A model generated the notes under the pieces. The model worked only from the letters and a program-made list of their open reading frames with translations, was not told the DNA's origin and ran no database searches. The translations under genes were made by a program, and so were the position numbers. DNA of 64,000 nt from Nocardioides sp. BGMRC 2183 (lineage in GTDB: Bacteria; Actinomycetota; Actinomycetes; Propionibacteriales; Nocardioidaceae): positions 62,001-126,000 of the forward strand of contig VSSA01000005.1 of assembly GCA_008123405.1 (NCBI GenBank), read 5' to 3'. Below, one piece after another: positions 53,367 to 61,811 of the stretch. Positions within the stretch are counted from its first letter, which is position 1, and every line of letters begins with the position of its first letter.

Positions 53367-54398
53367 CGCGGTCGTCGCCGCGCCGCTGAGCAGCCACAGG
53401 CCACGCAGCACGACCGCCAGCGCTGCTGCGGCGACGGCGAGCGCGAGTGGGGAGGCGGTGAGGCGCTCACCGAGCACGAACCCGCCGAAGGCCAGGGCGA
53501 CCAGGCAGTTGACCACGTTGAGCAGCGGCATCGACGCGGCAAGCGCGGCCGCACGGTAGGCGAACTGGTTGACCACCAGGCCGCCGCACCCCGCAACGCA
53601 GAGCAGGTACGGCGTCCAGTCGGTCCAGATCGCCATCGGATCGACCCCGGCGGCTCCGGCGCTGGTCACCACGTCGACCAGGACCGCCATCAGGCCGAAG
53701 AGCAGCCCCGAGGCGCAGCCCAGCCATGCCGCGCGATGGCGCGCGCGTCGTACCGTCCCGGCCACGACGAGACAGGCAGCGGCGCCGAGCATTGTCGCCA
53801 CGCTGGCAGTCGCCAGACGGGTCTGGTCCGGTGTGTGATCGGCAGCAGCCTGGGGGGTGGCCACCAGGAGGAAGAGGGCCAGAGCGGCGACGGTCGTCAC
53901 CGCCGCGCGCAGCTCGGGCCGTCCCGACCTCGGAGGGTGCTGACCAATCCCACCTACTACGCGCCGCGATGCGGCACGCTGGCTGCGCCGCCCTCGCTCG
54001 CCAGGCGTCCAGCCTGACAACGCTTGGGCGACTTGCCAGCGCACTCGCCTCGCGACGCTCGCTACGGCGGGATTGGTCAGCACCCTCCTGGTCCGGGCGG
54101 GTGCGTTCCTACCCACGCGATCTCTCAGCGGCAGCGCGGCCACGATCCCGACGATCACGATCGGCTGGACCAGGGTGATCGGCCCGTACCGCAGGGCGAG
54201 CGCGTGCCAGGCGAAGCCGAGAGGTCCCAGCGCGAGGGCGGCCACCCATGCCGGTCGGCGCAGCAGGCGGCGCAGCAGTCCGGTTCCGCCCAGCTCGACG
54301 GTGCTCGCTTGATGGTGCTGGAGCGCGGTCGAGGCCGCTGTGGTCAACGCACTCGCCGCGGCGAAGGCGACGGCGAGCGTGACGGCGAGTGCGGGCAC
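53220..54398 (-). CDS. DMT family transporter with an in-frame palindromic-element insertion
   Basis: 392 residues. The membrane core is DMT-like: [100 protein letters not shown], with nine or ten spans. Residues 104-156 ([20 protein letters not shown] ... [10 protein letters not shown]) do not belong to the family: they are encoded by a DNA palindrome inserted in frame in the cytosolic loop after the fourth span. The C-terminal ~50 residues read antisense proA, probably a lost stop. GTG start with TACCGT 7 nt upstream. Confidence 0.8.
   Translation of the reverse strand: MPALAVTLAVAFAAASALTTAASTALQHHQASTVELGGTGLLRRLLRRPAWVAALALGPLGFAWHALALRYGPITLVQPIVIVGIVAALPLRDRVGRNAPARTRRVLTNPAVASVARRVRWQVAQALSGWTPGERGRRSQRAASRRVVGGIGQHPPRSGRPELRAAVTTVAALALFLLVATPQAAADHTPDQTRLATASVATMLGAAACLVVAGTVRRARHRAAWLGCASGLLFGLMAVLVDVVTSAGAAGVDPMAIWTDWTPYLLCVAGCGGLVVNQFAYRAAALAASMPLLNVVNCLVALAFGGFVLGERLTASPLALAVAAAALAVVLRGLWLLSGAATTASADVAVADHDVLGGGHLGQSHRAAGVQLLGADPDLGPEAELSAVGEPG
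53932..54088. repeat. ~157-bp palindromic element inserted in the DMT gene
   Basis: Perfect 20-bp terminal inverted repeats: GGAGGGTGCTGACCAATCCC at 53932-53951 and its complement at 54069-54088. The interior is GC-rich with secondary partial pairing. On the minus strand it contributes about 52 codons without breaking the DMT frame. Its inner half (CGAGCGAGGGCGGCGCAGC, then GTGCCGC) closely matches the palindromic unit at 12883-12995, suggesting a dispersed repeat family. Confidence 0.8.
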
Positions 54399-54497
54399 GT
54401 CGGTGACGGTAGGACGATCGGGTGTCCCGGACGTGAACCGTGCTCGACGGCTGTGCGACCGGCGACCGCGGTGCGAGGGTCGGAGGGGACACCGCGA

Positions 54498-54503
54498 TAG
54501 GTT
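54498..54503 (+). promoter_or_regulatory. -10 box of CDP-alcohol phosphotransferase gene (leaderless type)
   Basis: TAGGTT, 6 nt, then the ATG at 54510. It supports that start over the in-frame ATG at 54534. Confidence 0.5.
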
Positions 54504-54509
54504 GCGCCC

Positions 54510-55181
54510 ATGGCAGGCACCCCGGAGCGGATCATGGCCGATCCGGCGACCGAACGGCTCCTCACCGGGGCCACGGTGATCACTCTGATCCGGACCGCGA
54601 TCACGCTGGTGCTCTCGTTGTGGGGAGCGCAGGAGGGCAGCCTGACCCTGCTCATCGCGGGCCTGGTGGTCTACTGGGTCGGCGACAGCCTGGACGGCGA
54701 GTGGGCGCGCTGGTTCGACTGCGAGACGCGGATCGGCGCCGTTGTCGACATGATGTGTGACCGGCTCAGCTGTGCAGCGTTCTACCTGGGGCTGGTCTGG
54801 CTGCAGCCCACCGGGTTCTTCAGTGACGAGCCGATGACCTGGATCGCGCTGCCCGTGGGCGTGTATCTGTTCGAGTTCATGGTGATCGACATGTACCTCT
54901 CGCTCGCCTTCCTGGCCTGGCCGATCCGCAGCCCCAACTACTTCGGTGTGGTCGACCGGCGGATCTACCTCTGGAATTGGTCGCGACTGGGCAAGGCCGC
55001 CAACTCGGGCCTGTTCGCGGTATTGCTGCTGGTCACCGGATGGGTCTGGCTGGGACTGGCGATCGCAGTCGCGCTGCTGGTCCTCAAGTGCGTGTCGCTG
55101 GGATGGCTGCTCCGGCTGGGTCTGCCGATTCCGGCGGTCGCCGAGGGGGAGGGGCCGGCGCCGAAGGAAGCCTCGGCGTGA
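54510..55181 (+). CDS. CDP-alcohol phosphatidyltransferase family protein
   Basis: 223 residues with about six membrane spans. The CDP-AP signature is complete: VGDSLDGEWARWFDCETRIG followed by AVVDMMCDR (D-G-x2-A-R-x8-G-x3-D-x3-D), giving all catalytic Asp. It joins a CDP-activated lipid to an alcohol, e.g. in phospholipid head-group synthesis; the alcohol is not predictable. Stop overlaps the next gene (GTGA). Confidence 0.9.
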   Translation: MAGTPERIMADPATERLLTGATVITLIRTAITLVLSLWGAQEGSLTLLIAGLVVYWVGDSLDGEWARWFDCETRIGAVVDMMCDRLSCAAFYLGLVWLQPTGFFSDEPMTWIALPVGVYLFEFMVIDMYLSLAFLAWPIRSPNYFGVVDRRIYLWNWSRLGKAANSGLFAVLLLVTGWVWLGLAIAVALLVLKCVSLGWLLRLGLPIPAVAEGEGPAPKEASA

Positions 55182-55639
55182 TCCTCTGGCTGACGACGTT
55201 CGCGTTCTCCATCGCGTCCGCTCTTCTGCCGTTCCTGCCGATCGAGGTCTACATCGTCGGCGCCGGGGCCGCCTCGCCCGGCGCCGCCGAGGCGATCTCC
55301 CTGGGCATCGCCGCGGGCGCCGGCGCCACCGTCGGCAAGATCGTCTGGTACGAGATCGCTCGCCGCGGCGTCGACTCCCGCTGGGCGCAGAAGAAGCTCT
55401 CCTCGCCGAAGATCCGCGCCGGCTACGAGCGGTGGGTGGAGCGCACCCAGGGGCGACCTGTCTACGCCGCGTCCATCATGTTCATCGCGGCCTCCGTGGG
55501 GATCCCGCCGCTGCTGGTGATGGCGGCGGTCGGCGGCATCCTGAAGATGCCGATGTGGATCTTCGTTCCGACCGTCTTCGTGGGTCGCTCGCTGCGTTTC
55601 AGCCTGCTCTTCCTCGGTGTCGACTTCGCACTGCATTGA
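55178..55639 (+). CDS. DedA/VTT-like small membrane protein
   Basis: 153 residues from the GTG overlapping the previous stop. Hydrophobic segments LTTFAFSIASALLPFLPIEV and AEAISLGIAAGAGATVGKIV, then a basic loop (WAQKKLSSPKIRAGYERWVE) and YAASIMFIAASVGIPPLLVM. It resembles the VTT/DedA core without its full length. Possible lipid scramblase or transporter partner of the CDP-AP enzyme. Cytoplasmic-loop details uncertain. Confidence 0.72.
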   Translation: MILWLTTFAFSIASALLPFLPIEVYIVGAGAASPGAAEAISLGIAAGAGATVGKIVWYEIARRGVDSRWAQKKLSSPKIRAGYERWVERTQGRPVYAASIMFIAASVGIPPLLVMAAVGGILKMPMWIFVPTVFVGRSLRFSLLFLGVDFALH

Positions 55640-55682
55640 GACGGACCGGCTCCCTCGGATCGGCACTCGGCCGTGCGTTGGC

Positions 55683-55688
55683 TAGGAT
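55683..55688 (+). promoter_or_regulatory. -10 box of 51-aa membrane protein gene (leaderless type)
   Basis: TAGGAT, 6 nt, then the ATG at 55695. Confidence 0.5.
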
Positions 55689-55694
55689 TCGCTC

Positions 55695-55850
55695 ATGCTG
55701 ATCAACCAGACCGCGCTCGCTGTCGTCACCGCGGCCGAAGAGGCAGAGGGTGGCATCAACCCGTGGGTCGTCGGCGGCGGTGCGCTCGCCATCCTCCTGC
55801 TGCTGCTGATCGGCGTCATCGCCTTCGGTGGCGGCCGCGAGCACAGTTGA
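55695..55850 (+). CDS. Small 51-residue membrane protein upstream of nadD
   Basis: Encodes one helix VVGGGALAILLLLLIGVIAF after a short N-terminus (INQTALAVVTAAEEAEGG) and ends GGGREHS. The leaderless -10 box supports expression. Small proteins like this often precede nadD in Nocardioidaceae (recalled, not searched). Function unknown. Confidence 0.7.
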   Translation: MLINQTALAVVTAAEEAEGGINPWVVGGGALAILLLLLIGVIAFGGGREHS

Positions 55851-55895
55851 GCGTGGATTGATCCCGGCACCGGCGCACGACGTGGAGGCGGTGCG

Positions 55896-56552
55896 GTGAC
55901 CGCGCCGGCACGGCGTGCTCGGATCGGCGTGATGGGCGGGACGTTCGACCCGATCCACCACGGCCACCTGGTCGCTGCCTCCGAGGTCCAGGGCTGGTTC
56001 GACCTCGACGAGGTCGTCTTCGTGCCGACCGGCCGCCCGTGGCAGAAGGCGGATCGGGACGTCTCTGCGCCAGAGCACCGCTACTTGATGACGGTGATCG
56101 CGACAGCGGCGAACCCCCGCTTCACGGTCAGCCGGGTCGACATCGACCGGGACGGGCCCACCTACACCACCGACACCCTGCGCGACCTGCGCGCCCAGCG
56201 GCCCGATGCCGACCTCTTCTTCATCACCGGCGCGGACGCGCTGACCGACATCTTCAGCTGGCGCGACGCCGACGAGCTCTTCGACCTCGCCCACTTCGTC
56301 GGGTGCACGCGCCCCGGCGCGGAGATGGATCCGGGCACGCTGTCGGAGCTGCCGTCGGACCGTGTCACGATGCTCGAGGTCCCGGCGCTCGCCATCTCCT
56401 CCACCGACTGCCGCACCCGCCAGGCCCAGGGGCAGCCCGTCTGGTACCTGGTGCCCGACGGCGTCGTCCAGTACATCACCAAGCACCGGCTCTACCGTCC
56501 CGCCGACGAGGCAGTCGGCGGCGGGCAGCGCCGCCAGTCAGGAGACGCATGA
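55896..56552 (+). CDS. nadD: Nicotinate-nucleotide adenylyltransferase
   Basis: 218 residues. Nucleotidyltransferase motif [20 protein letters not shown] (HxGH), [31 protein letters not shown] and the C-terminal ISSTDCR. Forms nicotinate adenine dinucleotide from NaMN and ATP in NAD synthesis. GTG start; overlaps rsfS by ATGA. A ~20-residue C-terminal extension past LYRPADE. Confidence 0.94.
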   Translation: MTAPARRARIGVMGGTFDPIHHGHLVAASEVQGWFDLDEVVFVPTGRPWQKADRDVSAPEHRYLMTVIATAANPRFTVSRVDIDRDGPTYTTDTLRDLRAQRPDADLFFITGADALTDIFSWRDADELFDLAHFVGCTRPGAEMDPGTLSELPSDRVTMLEVPALAISSTDCRTRQAQGQPVWYLVPDGVVQYITKHRLYRPADEAVGGGQRRQSGDA

Positions 56553-56965
56553 CCGCCACCGACCACGCCGTCGGCCTGATCCGGATCGCCGCGCTGGCGG
56601 CTTCGGACAAGCTGGCCACCGACCTGGTGGCCTTCGACGTCAGCGAGCAGCTCGCTATCACCGACGCGTTCCTCCTGGCCACGGGTGCCAACGACCGCCA
56701 GGTCAAGGCGATCGTGGAGGAGATCGAGGACAAGCTGCGCGAGGCCGACGCCAAGCCGATCCGCCGCGAGGGACACCAGGACGGCCGGTGGGTGCTGCTC
56801 GACTACGGCGAGATCGTGGTCCACGTCCAGCACTCCGAGGAGAGGGAGTACTACGCACTCGAGCGGCTCTGGCGCGACTGCCCCGCGATCGAGCTGCCCG
56901 CCGAGGTGCACGGCCCCGCAGGACCGGGCTCCGCAGGACCGGGCTCCGGTTCGACCGAAGGCTGA
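56549..56965 (+). CDS. rsfS: Ribosome silencing factor RsfS
   Basis: 138 residues. RsfS fold: [80 protein letters not shown]. Binds L14 and blocks subunit joining in stationary phase. Gly/Ser-rich tail. Two nucleotides before the phosphoglycerate mutase gene. Confidence 0.94.
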   Translation: MTATDHAVGLIRIAALAASDKLATDLVAFDVSEQLAITDAFLLATGANDRQVKAIVEEIEDKLREADAKPIRREGHQDGRWVLLDYGEIVVHVQHSEEREYYALERLWRDCPAIELPAEVHGPAGPGSAGPGSGSTEG

Positions 56966-56967
56966 GG

Positions 56968-57570
56968 ATGCCGCGTCGAATCGTCCTGCTGCGCCACGGG
57001 CAGACGGCGTGGAACGCCCAGCACCGGATCCAGGGTCAGCTCGACGCCGAGCTCGACGAGACCGGGCAGTTGCAGGCCAAGACGGTGGCCCCGGTGGTCG
57101 CGTCGATGCGACCGAGCCTGCTGGTCTCCTCCGACCTCGCGCGGGCACGTGCCACCGCGGAGACGGTGGCGGAGGCGAGCGGTCTGGTGCCGTCGTACGA
57201 CGCCCGGGTGCGGGAGTTCCACCTGGGGGAGCGGCAGGGGCTGACCCACGCCGAGTACGCCGCGCTCGCGCCGGAGGAGTTCGCCCGGTTCCGTGCCGGC
57301 GACTGGCGCGCGATCCCCGGCGCGGAGCGCCCCGACGACGTCGGCGATCGGTATCGCGCGGCGCTCGACGACGTCGCCACTGCGCTCGGCGCCGACGAGA
57401 CCGCTGTCGTGGTCTCCCACGGCGCCGCCATCAAGATCGGCACCGTCGCCCTCCTCGGCTGGCCGCTGGGCGCCGCCGGGGACCTCAAGGGCCTGAGCAA
57501 CTGCGGCCGGGTCGTGCTGGAGGAGTCAGGCGGGCGCTGGCGATTGGCCGGCTACGACCTGCCGTTCTGA
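56968..57570 (+). CDS. Histidine phosphatase family (phosphoglycerate mutase-like) protein
   Basis: 200 residues. Phosphohistidine motif RRIVLLRHGQTAWNAQ (RHG, residues 10-12), SDLARARATAETVAEA and VVVSHGAAIKIGT (second His). Probable broad phosphatase, e.g. glucosyl-3-phosphoglycerate or alpha-ribazole phosphatase type. In the nadD-rsfS operon, immediately upstream of the tRNA-Ala gene. Confidence 0.88.
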   Translation: MPRRIVLLRHGQTAWNAQHRIQGQLDAELDETGQLQAKTVAPVVASMRPSLLVSSDLARARATAETVAEASGLVPSYDARVREFHLGERQGLTHAEYAALAPEEFARFRAGDWRAIPGAERPDDVGDRYRAALDDVATALGADETAVVVSHGAAIKIGTVALLGWPLGAAGDLKGLSNCGRVVLEESGGRWRLAGYDLPF

Positions 57571-57618
57571 CTCCTGCCGCCAGGCGACCCCGATTTCGGT
57601 CTTCGTGGAGGTGTTGGC

Positions 57619-57624
57619 TAGTAT
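57619..57624 (+). promoter_or_regulatory. -10 box of tRNA-Ala promoter
   Basis: TAGTAT, 31 nt before the tRNA 5' end, a typical distance for an actinobacterial tRNA promoter with a short 5' leader. Confidence 0.45.
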
Positions 57625-57655
57625 TCACGTCGTTGTCCGCAAGGGCAGCGAGCAC

Positions 57656-57731
57656 GGGGCTGTGGCGCAGCTGGTAGCGCATCTGCATGGCATGCAGAGG
57701 GTCAGGGGTTCGAGTCCCCTCAGCTCCACCA
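57656..57731 (+). tRNA. tRNA-Ala (anticodon GGC)
   Basis: 76 nt cloverleaf with CCA encoded. Acceptor stem GGGGCTG/CAGCTCC with the alanine identity pair G3-U70. D stem GCGC/GCGC; anticodon stem TCTGC/GCAGA with loop ATGGCAT giving anticodon GGC (reads GCC). T stem AGGGG/CCCCT with loop TTCGAGT. The 3' half is the likely attB/attL core for the integrase 0.5 kb downstream. Confidence 0.95.
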
Positions 57732-57736
57732 ACGGG

Positions 57737-57785
57737 TCCGCAGGGCGGAAGCGAAAACCGCTTCTGGCCTGCGGATTCTTTCGTT
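57737..57785 (+). terminator. Terminator after tRNA-Ala
   Basis: 17-nt arms (TCCGCAGGGCGGAAGCG and complement with three mismatches), loop AAAAC, then TTCTTTCGTTC. Confidence 0.75.
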
Positions 57786-57932
57786 CGACCGGAGACGCGC
57801 TGGGTCCTCACCGAGAGGATGACCATGCCACGGTCGCAGAAATGTCGCACTTATCCGCGCGGTTTCGACTCCACAGCGAGTCAGCTCGCTCGCTCTCGCC
57901 GCCGTTCGGCGCGCTTCACGCACCTAGCCTGC

Positions 57933-58226
57933 ATGAACGCCCACGCCATCCCACACACCCGGCCCGCCCCAACCGTCGAGAGCGAGGAGGACCCCGACGG
58001 CGTCATCGTCAGGGACGGCTTCGAGCCGACCTTCTCGCTGAAGGAGTTGGCAGAGCTCCTCGGCGTCGGCATCCAGACGCTCTACGACCTGCGCAGCCAG
58101 GACCGTGGGCCTGTTGGCTTCCGCGTCGGCCGGCACCTGCGGTTCCGCCACTCAGAGATCGAGGCCTGGCTGCATCGACTCGAGGAAGAGGACCTCGAGC
58201 GCCATCCGGGAAGTGGTCGACGATGA
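57933..58226 (+). CDS. Excisionase-like helix-turn-helix protein
   Basis: 97 residues. The MerR-like winged HTH fits excisionase/RDF family: FSLKELAELLGVGIQTLYDL then RVGRHLRFRHSEIEAWLHRL. A polar N-terminus of about 35 residues. Stop overlaps the integrase ATG (ATGA). A TAGCCT box lies just 2 nt upstream of the ATG; an alternative upstream start is possible. Probably directs excision of the element. Confidence 0.8.
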   Translation: MNAHAIPHTRPAPTVESEEDPDGVIVRDGFEPTFSLKELAELLGVGIQTLYDLRSQDRGPVGFRVGRHLRFRHSEIEAWLHRLEEEDLERHPGSGRR

Positions 58227-59500
58227 GTGGGCGGCCCCGCACCGCGATCGGCACCTTCGGCTCGATCAACGTCCGCCGCAAGGGTGCCCGCCGCTACATG
58301 GCCCACGCCCGCTTCCGGGACGCGGACGGCCTGCTGCGCGAGGTCAAGGCAACAGCAGCTACCCGGAACAAGGCCGTCGCCGACCTCAAGGAGCGGCTCC
58401 TCAACCGTCCCGGTTACGGGCAGGGTGGAGTCCTCGACCTGCGTAGCCCGTTCACCGATCTGGCCGAGCTGTGGCTGTCCGACCTCGCGGGTCGCGACAT
58501 CTCGGAGGGCACCAAGGACAATTACCGCGACGACCTGCGTCTGCACGTGCGGCCGTTCTTCGAGCACTACACGCTCGGTGAGATCACCACCGGTCGCGTT
58601 GAGGTCTTCCTCAAGCGTGAAGCCGAGGTGTCGTACTCGCGTGCCAAACACTCGCGCACCCTGCTCAACCAGCTCTTCGGCTTCGCGCTGCGCCACGACG
58701 CGATCGGGCGGAACCCAGTCGAGGGGACCTCGCAGCTGCGAAAGCCCAAGGGATCACCCCAGGCGCTGACGCTGGAACAGATCGCCGCGATCCGGTCGGC
58801 CGCCGCTCGCTGGCGCACTGGTCCGGACACCAAGGGCCCCAAGCCCGATGACAAGGTGCGAGACGCCATCGAGATCCTGCTCGGCACCGGCATGCGGCCC
58901 GGCGAGGTCCTCGCCCTGCGTCCACTGGACGTCTACGACGGCAGAAACGGGATGATTGTGCACGTGCGGGGCACCGTCGTGCTCCGGAAGGGCGAGGGCA
59001 CCTTCCGCCAAGATCGCCCGAAGACCGACGCCTCGGTCCGCCAGATCCCCGTTCCGGAGTTCGCGGCCAAAGTGATCCGGCGTCGCCTCAGTCTGATGAC
59101 GCCGGAACAGCGGGAGTGGACCATCTTCCACAATCGCCATGGTGGGCCGCTGACGATGGCCAACTTCCGCCGCACGTTCCGCGCCTTCTTGGAGCTGGCC
59201 GGGCTTGAGCATTCGGGCATCTCACCACGCTGGTACCGCCGCACCGGCGCCACCGTCATCGCCCGCGGTCTCGGCGTCGACGCCGCAGCCCTTCATCTGG
59301 GCCACACCTCGACCGCGATCACCGAAGGCCACTACATCGAACCCGACCAGACGATCGACTTCAGGCCCGCGAACGTCCTCGAGCGCACACTGCGCTCGGT
59401 CAACCCGGACGGTGCCCTGCTCAAGCAGCCGGCGGACGACGCCGAGGAGGATCTCCTGGACCTGCTCGACTCCGCCGAGTCGGATGAGCAGGTTGCCTAA
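58223..59500 (+). CDS. int: Site-specific tyrosine integrase of the element
   Basis: 425 residues. N-terminal arm-binding domain (TFGSINVRRKGARRYMAHAR), SAM-like core-binding (SDLAGRDISEGTKDNYRDDL, EVFLKREAEVSYSRAKHSRT) and catalytic domain. Catalytic Arg in GTGMRPGEVLAL; the HxxR box reads SPRWYRRTGAT, with Arg at the His position; LGHTSTAITEGHYIEP supplies His and the nucleophile Tyr. It lies 0.5 kb from the tRNA-Ala 3' end, the expected target. C-terminal acidic tail (DDAEEDLLDLLDSAESDEQV). Confidence 0.9.
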   Translation: MSGRPRTAIGTFGSINVRRKGARRYMAHARFRDADGLLREVKATAATRNKAVADLKERLLNRPGYGQGGVLDLRSPFTDLAELWLSDLAGRDISEGTKDNYRDDLRLHVRPFFEHYTLGEITTGRVEVFLKREAEVSYSRAKHSRTLLNQLFGFALRHDAIGRNPVEGTSQLRKPKGSPQALTLEQIAAIRSAAARWRTGPDTKGPKPDDKVRDAIEILLGTGMRPGEVLALRPLDVYDGRNGMIVHVRGTVVLRKGEGTFRQDRPKTDASVRQIPVPEFAAKVIRRRLSLMTPEQREWTIFHNRHGGPLTMANFRRTFRAFLELAGLEHSGISPRWYRRTGATVIARGLGVDAAALHLGHTSTAITEGHYIEPDQTIDFRPANVLERTLRSVNPDGALLKQPADDAEEDLLDLLDSAESDEQVA

Positions 59501-59550
59501 CGACAGCGTGCCCACCCGGCGTAGTCGGTGCGCGCGCCTCGCTCTGCGCC

Positions 59551-60891
59551 CTACTGATGGAGCCTCGGCGCGGGCACGTCACCGGTCCGGTGATTGAGCG
59601 CGGTGTGGAGGGCCGGTCGGCTGGGGTCTTGGTTGGCAGTTGTTCGAGGCGCCGCGCGTTCGGGCCGGAGCTGGTTGCGGACGATGGTGATGGCCTCGAC
59701 CTTGGTTGGGTCGGTGATGGGGGTGTAGCGCTCGCGGAGGTGGTGGACGGGTCCGCCGGTGTTCTCGAGGCGGGGGAGGGTGACGCGTTGGAGGAAGGTG
59801 CCGCCGTTGACTGCTTGTTCGACGATCTCGGCGATGCGGGTGTCGACGCGGGTGAAGAGGACGTGGAACGCGGCGAGCCGGCGCGGTTCGACGATCTCGT
59901 TGCCGGTGAGTTCCTTGGTGCGGGCGGCGAGGGTGGCGGCTTGGGCGACGGCTGCGCTGCCGTGGCCGAGGAGGCCGCCGATGTCGCGGAGTGCGCGGTG
60001 GAGGTCGGTGTAGGTGCCGGCACGTTGGGTGAAGGCGGCGTGGAGGTGTTGGTCGACGGGTTCGGAGAGGTTGGCGAGTGTGGTGGAGATGCGGCGTTGG
60101 GAGTCGACGATGAGGCGTAGGTCGGTGGCGGTGGGGAGCGCTTTGAGGGCGTGGAGCAGGTTGTGCTCGGCTTGGAGTACGCCGAGGACGCCGGGCTTGA
60201 CGGGTCCGCGCATGGCGCGGGCGAGGGGGCGCCAGCCGAGGGTGTCGATGGTGTAGTCGGGTTGTCCGAGTCCGGTGTCCAGCGCGGCTGCGAGGGTGGC
60301 CCATCCGAGTCGTTGGGGATGGGTGAGGGGCTGCCAGCCGGGGAGGAGGTGGTAGCGACGGTCGAGGACGACGAGTGCCTGGGTGATCGTGGCGACGTCT
60401 CCGACGAGGGCTTGGGCTTGGGGTGTGGTGAGGGTGCCGTGGGTGGTGGTGCTGCCGATGTCGTGTTCGGCGAGGGCGGCTGCTTTGGCGGCGGTGCGCC
60501 AGCGCTCCACCAGCGGTACGGCGTGGGGCGTGGTGAGTTCCTCGAGGGTGGGCAGCGTCATGTCCTGGTGATCGCGGGTCTCGCGCAGCAGGTTGAGGAG
60601 TGGCTGGAGGACCCCGCCTGCTGAGGGGTCTGCGTCGAACGGGTTGGTCTGGGTCGGTGGCTGGTTGCTGAAGGCCAGGGGTTGGGCGGCGGTGCAGGCT
60701 TGGATGCACCAGGTCAGTACCGAGAGCCGGTAGCGCAGGATCTGACCGGCGGCCTGAGCGATCTCGTCGCCGGCGCTGGCGCTGGTGTCGGGTTCGGCCC
60801 GTTCGGCTGGTTTGAGGTGGTGCCGGACGCGGTGCTGTTGCAGCAGGCCGGTGAGCTCGGTGCGGAGCATGGCGCCGGTTTCGCCGTACAT
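59551..60891 (-). CDS. Uncharacterised helical protein of the element
   Basis: 446 residues from the ATG at 60891, which shares a base with the previous gene's TGA (TGATG). Mostly helical with many Ala/Thr/Leu; visible stretches: ALVGDVATITQALVVLDRRY, AALDTGLGQPDYTIDTLGWR, LRLIVDSQRRISTTLANLSE, AVAQAATLAARTKELTGNEI. No signal peptide, membrane span or known catalytic motif. Likely a conserved actinobacterial ICE protein; function unknown. Confidence 0.7.
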   Translation of the reverse strand: MYGETGAMLRTELTGLLQQHRVRHHLKPAERAEPDTSASAGDEIAQAAGQILRYRLSVLTWCIQACTAAQPLAFSNQPPTQTNPFDADPSAGGVLQPLLNLLRETRDHQDMTLPTLEELTTPHAVPLVERWRTAAKAAALAEHDIGSTTTHGTLTTPQAQALVGDVATITQALVVLDRRYHLLPGWQPLTHPQRLGWATLAAALDTGLGQPDYTIDTLGWRPLARAMRGPVKPGVLGVLQAEHNLLHALKALPTATDLRLIVDSQRRISTTLANLSEPVDQHLHAAFTQRAGTYTDLHRALRDIGGLLGHGSAAVAQAATLAARTKELTGNEIVEPRRLAAFHVLFTRVDTRIAEIVEQAVNGGTFLQRVTLPRLENTGGPVHHLRERYTPITDPTKVEAITIVRNQLRPERAAPRTTANQDPSRPALHTALNHRTGDVPAPRLHQ

Positions 60892-61199
60892 CAGGGCGCG
60901 CCTTGCTGGTCTTGGGTGCGGGCGTCGTCGAGCATCGCGCGGAGCAGTTCGACTTGGAGCGGGTCGAGTCCGTGGGAGGCCAGGTTGCTGATGGCGGCGG
61001 CCGCGATGGAGTGGAGAGTGTCTGTCTCGGGTGGGTCGAACGTGGGGTCGATGGCTGGCACGTCGTCGGCGTAGGCGGTGTCGAGACACAGCAGGGTCAG
61101 CTCGTAGGCCAGGGATGCTTCGAGGGTGGTGGCGGTGTCGGCGAGTGCTGCGAGGTAGGTCCTCGCTCCGGCAATCGCGGCCGCGGTGGCGATCAACAT
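60891..61199 (-). CDS. Small uncharacterised protein of the element
   Basis: 102 residues from the ATG at 61199 (start chosen because GGAAC precedes it and upstream frame is Pro-rich junk). Helical, acidic (LAALADTATTLEASLAYELT, VPAIDPTFDPPETDTLHSIA, QVELLRAMLDDARTQDQQGA). Overlaps the 446-aa gene. No family recognised. Confidence 0.6.
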   Translation of the reverse strand: MLIATAAAIAGARTYLAALADTATTLEASLAYELTLLCLDTAYADDVPAIDPTFDPPETDTLHSIAAAAISNLASHGLDPLQVELLRAMLDDARTQDQQGAP

Positions 61200-61302
61200 G
61201 AAGGGTTCCGTTCGGTGGGGGCGTGTCTCAGCGTCGGCAACCAGCGGCCGGCGTGCGGCTTGGTGTGCCGGGTGCTGTGGAGTGGGGCCTGGCTCGGGTG
61301 GT

Positions 61303-61809
61303 TCAGTGCCAGGTTTGGGCGCGGGCGAGGCGTTGCGCATGGTCCTCGGCGAGGAAGGCCTGGAAGTCCTGGTCGCGGTCGGTAATGGTGACCTCGCCGC
61401 TCGCGGGTGCGGTGGGCTCGCCGGGCCAGGTCGTGACTCGGGTGGGCCGGTCGCGGTCCAGGCGGGTTCCGTTGATGGCGACCCAGTCCCGTAACCGGGC
61501 GCGGACGATCGCGAAGTCGTGGTGCCAGCCGAGCGGTGCGGACAGGGATGCGTCCGGGGCGTAGCAGTTGAGCCAGTGCTGGTGGAGCGCGGAGAGCTCC
61601 CAGATCAGTTCGTCGTGGCGGTGCCACAGCGGCGGCACGATCGTGGGTGGCAAGCCGTAGGTGGTGCGGATGAACGTGACCCACCGGTCGAGATCGACGA
61701 GCTCGTTCCGTGCGTCGTCCGGGGCGAGGGTAAGCCAGTTGACCGGGCTGACCGGAATCTGAGACTCGTCCGGTCGGTACCCCGCGGGCGGGGTCGCCGT
61801 GGAGGTCAC
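61303..61809 (-). CDS. Uncharacterised protein of the element, possibly conjugation/replication-related
   Basis: 168 residues from the GTG at 61809. Distinctive aromatic pattern: VTFIRTTYGLPPTIVPPLWH, RHDELIWELSALHQHWLNCY, LGWHHDFAIVRARLRDWVAI, TRLDRDRPTRVTTWPGE. This resembles a family I recall next to SSB genes in actinobacterial mobile elements, but I cannot name it with confidence. 2 nt after the SSB-like gene. Confidence 0.65.
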   Translation of the reverse strand: MTSTATPPAGYRPDESQIPVSPVNWLTLAPDDARNELVDLDRWVTFIRTTYGLPPTIVPPLWHRHDELIWELSALHQHWLNCYAPDASLSAPLGWHHDFAIVRARLRDWVAINGTRLDRDRPTRVTTWPGEPTAPASGEVTITDRDQDFQAFLAEDHAQRLARAQTWH

Positions 61810-61811
61810 GC

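Noticed and set aside
59557-60624. Plus-strand frames opposite the 446-aa gene
   Set aside because: Gly/Val/Glu-rich shadows; the minus-strand protein has the coherent composition and overlapping start.
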